Source of the DNA: Pachyseris speciosa
Taxonomy: Eukaryota; Cnidaria; Anthozoa; Scleractinia; Pachyseridae
Reading direction: 5' to 3'
NCBI GenBank assembly: GCA_016490735.1
Contig: JAEMWC010000021.1
Location: 998,501 to 1,062,500, forward strand
Length of the DNA stretch: 64,000 nucleotides
Shown: positions 62,500 through 64,000 of the stretch, one piece after another
Layout: each line of letters starts with the position of its first letter
How positions within the stretch are numbered: the first letter of the stretch is position 1
The notes under the pieces: model-generated
Databases searched by the model: none
Told to the model about the DNA's origin: nothing
What the model saw: the letters and a program-made list of their open reading frames with translations, nothing else
Position numbers and translations under genes: made by a program

Positions 62500-63925
62500 T
62501 GGGAAGCTAAATAACAATTGCTCCGCTCTGCTGCTGAAGTTCAAAACTAGGAGTAACAAAGAGTTTATTTGTTTTTCGCCCAGCCAATGCTGAAAAAAAA
62601 AACATAAAATGATTTTTATTAAAGCCACTCTACCGAATTTAACAGATCGTTATCACTGGGGTATGTACCCTGACAGGGAGTTAACGAATTGATGTGGATG
62701 AATAGAGTGTTTTTATCTCTAACCAGTTATTTGTAGGACGCAGCAAATAACAAAAATAAAAAAAAACGAAATTATAAAGTAAGTGTGAACGAGCAATTGC
62801 AGCGCGTGAGAGTTTGATCCCTTTGTACGGTATATACTGATTTTTATTCGTTATTTAAGAGCCAATTTCTGTAAATATCGAGAATCCGGCGTCACTCGTG
62901 AAATTTCTAAATTCTTCATATCTTGCCTGAATAACACCTATGGTGAGTTATTTTCGAAAATAGAATTCAAAGATCGTGAAGCGCTTGCTTTTTTCTGAAA
63001 TCGAGGAAAGTTTGAAAAAACGCCATTTTACCGCCATGACGCTGCCGAAAATAGTGTAAAATGATGCATTTTGTTATCGATCGTGTAGATAAAAGCGGTG
63101 TCATCTATCAATGCGACTTGGCCAGATCATAAGGCATCTCTTGATCTTTCCAAAGCACAAAATTATTTTTGAAAAGCTGCTGGTATATAACCGTTTTTGA
63201 CCGTTAAAAATACCCCAGTTCAAACGCTTCAGCGAATGAGCTAATTTTAGCTAACTTCCACACCACAAACCCCCCACTGGTACATACAATGTAACGTTGA
63301 AATTAGTTTTTTCTTAAAGTGCATATTTTGTGCTCTGTTGTGTTAAAATTTCTTCCGCGGCCCGACAAAAGTGCTCCGTCGAGAGACAGCCAGTGACGTG
63401 AAGTCAAGTTTTGCATCGCCGCCATTCTTGAAATCAACATGAACCTTGCCTTCTTCGAACCAGAGCTTCGTTAAGAACTAAAACCTTAACTCGCTATTCT
63501 GAACGCCTAAGGATTACAGTACAATTCTAAGCTTAATGTTTCCAATCTGTCTGAGAGTGATAACCTTCAACATAAATTTTCAAAAGGTCACAGTAGGTGA
63601 TGAAATTATGTAACTCAATTTCCAAGTGACTTTAATTACGTACGCTCGTTCTGAACTGCTTCTTTCCTCCAACTATCACCTTTGTAAAGTTATGATGTTA
63701 TGATATCTTGAATTCCCACTTGGCTACCATCTTCGGTTACAGAAACGTTGCTGTACTTTGTTTGTAAAGGGAAATTTGTTACATGTAATTAATTGCGTGA
63801 CGTTGACCAAAGGATTCACAAAAACAATTAATGCTGTTGGATAACCGATAAATATTTTCATTTGAACTTTGCAACAGCATTCGAGTCGAACTGCTGAAAT
63901 AAAAAGACTATAAAAATAACTTACC
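62500..63925. other. Region upstream of polycystin exon 1
   Basis: It should hold the promoter and 5' UTR if exon 1 is the first exon, or be an intron if the edge segment belongs to this gene. I see no clear core promoter element and no other exon. Confidence 0.3.
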
Positions 63926-64000
63926 TTTTAAAATTGCCTTGTACACATGTCCAGTCAAGGAAACCACGTTAGGAAGAGATGCGTAATGGAGATCGCTAGT
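63926..64000 (-). CDS. Possible partial exon at the right window edge
   Basis: The minus strand is open from the window edge to a good donor (aaaag|GTAAGTTATT) at 63925, reading LHYASLPNVVSLTGHVYKAI and ending in phase 1. That phase could join polycystin exon 2, or exon 1 read as an internal exon. The local pattern resembles exon 5 (SNVSYIANQV). It could be an upstream exon of the same gene, an exon of a neighbouring paralogue, or chance. Confidence 0.35.

Overview
The window is animal nuclear DNA, most likely from an anthozoan cnidarian (a stony coral or a relative). The grounds are AT-rich, intron-rich sequence, GT-AG introns of 0.15 to 12 kb, many tRNA-derived SINEs and foldback elements, and a REJ-polycystin gene with a cysteine-rich N-terminal module of a type I associate with anthozoan proteins. 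The species call is inference.

One gene on the minus strand spans almost the whole window (62499 down to 2698). I rebuilt it as 25 exons with every splice phase matching, from a signal-peptide ATG to a TGA stop, giving 2,574 codons plus stop. It is a polycystin-1/PKDREJ-type receptor-channel: signal peptide, cysteine-rich module, an unrecognised segment, REJ region, GAIN region ending in a GPS cleavage motif, TM1, cytosolic PLAT domain, more membrane helices, and a polycystin (TOP) domain with a six-helix PKD channel ending just after S6.

Other material lies in its introns. A single-exon class A GPCR (melatonin-receptor-like, 9782-10903) sits on the plus strand in the intron before the TOP-domain exons. 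The 12 kb intron between the GAIN and GPS exons holds an 8.8 kb DNA transposon (about 21557-30372) with roughly 600 bp terminal inverted repeats and a spliced but frame-damaged transposase gene. It lies between two same-orientation copies of another repeat. The intron at 51248-55511 holds a 2.77 kb foldback element whose arms are opposed TATAGG-type hexamer arrays, bounded by an apparent 6-bp target duplication. Other introns hold a truncated non-LTR retrotransposon, a Penelope-like GIY-YIG remnant, SINEs, a SINE/MITE/tRNA-palindrome nest, several foldback MITEs, a degenerate telomere-like tract and simple repeats.

At the right edge (63926-64000) there is one more minus-strand open segment with a donor site, either an upstream exon of the same gene or part of a neighbour. 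No rRNA, CRISPR array or convincing functional tRNA was seen.
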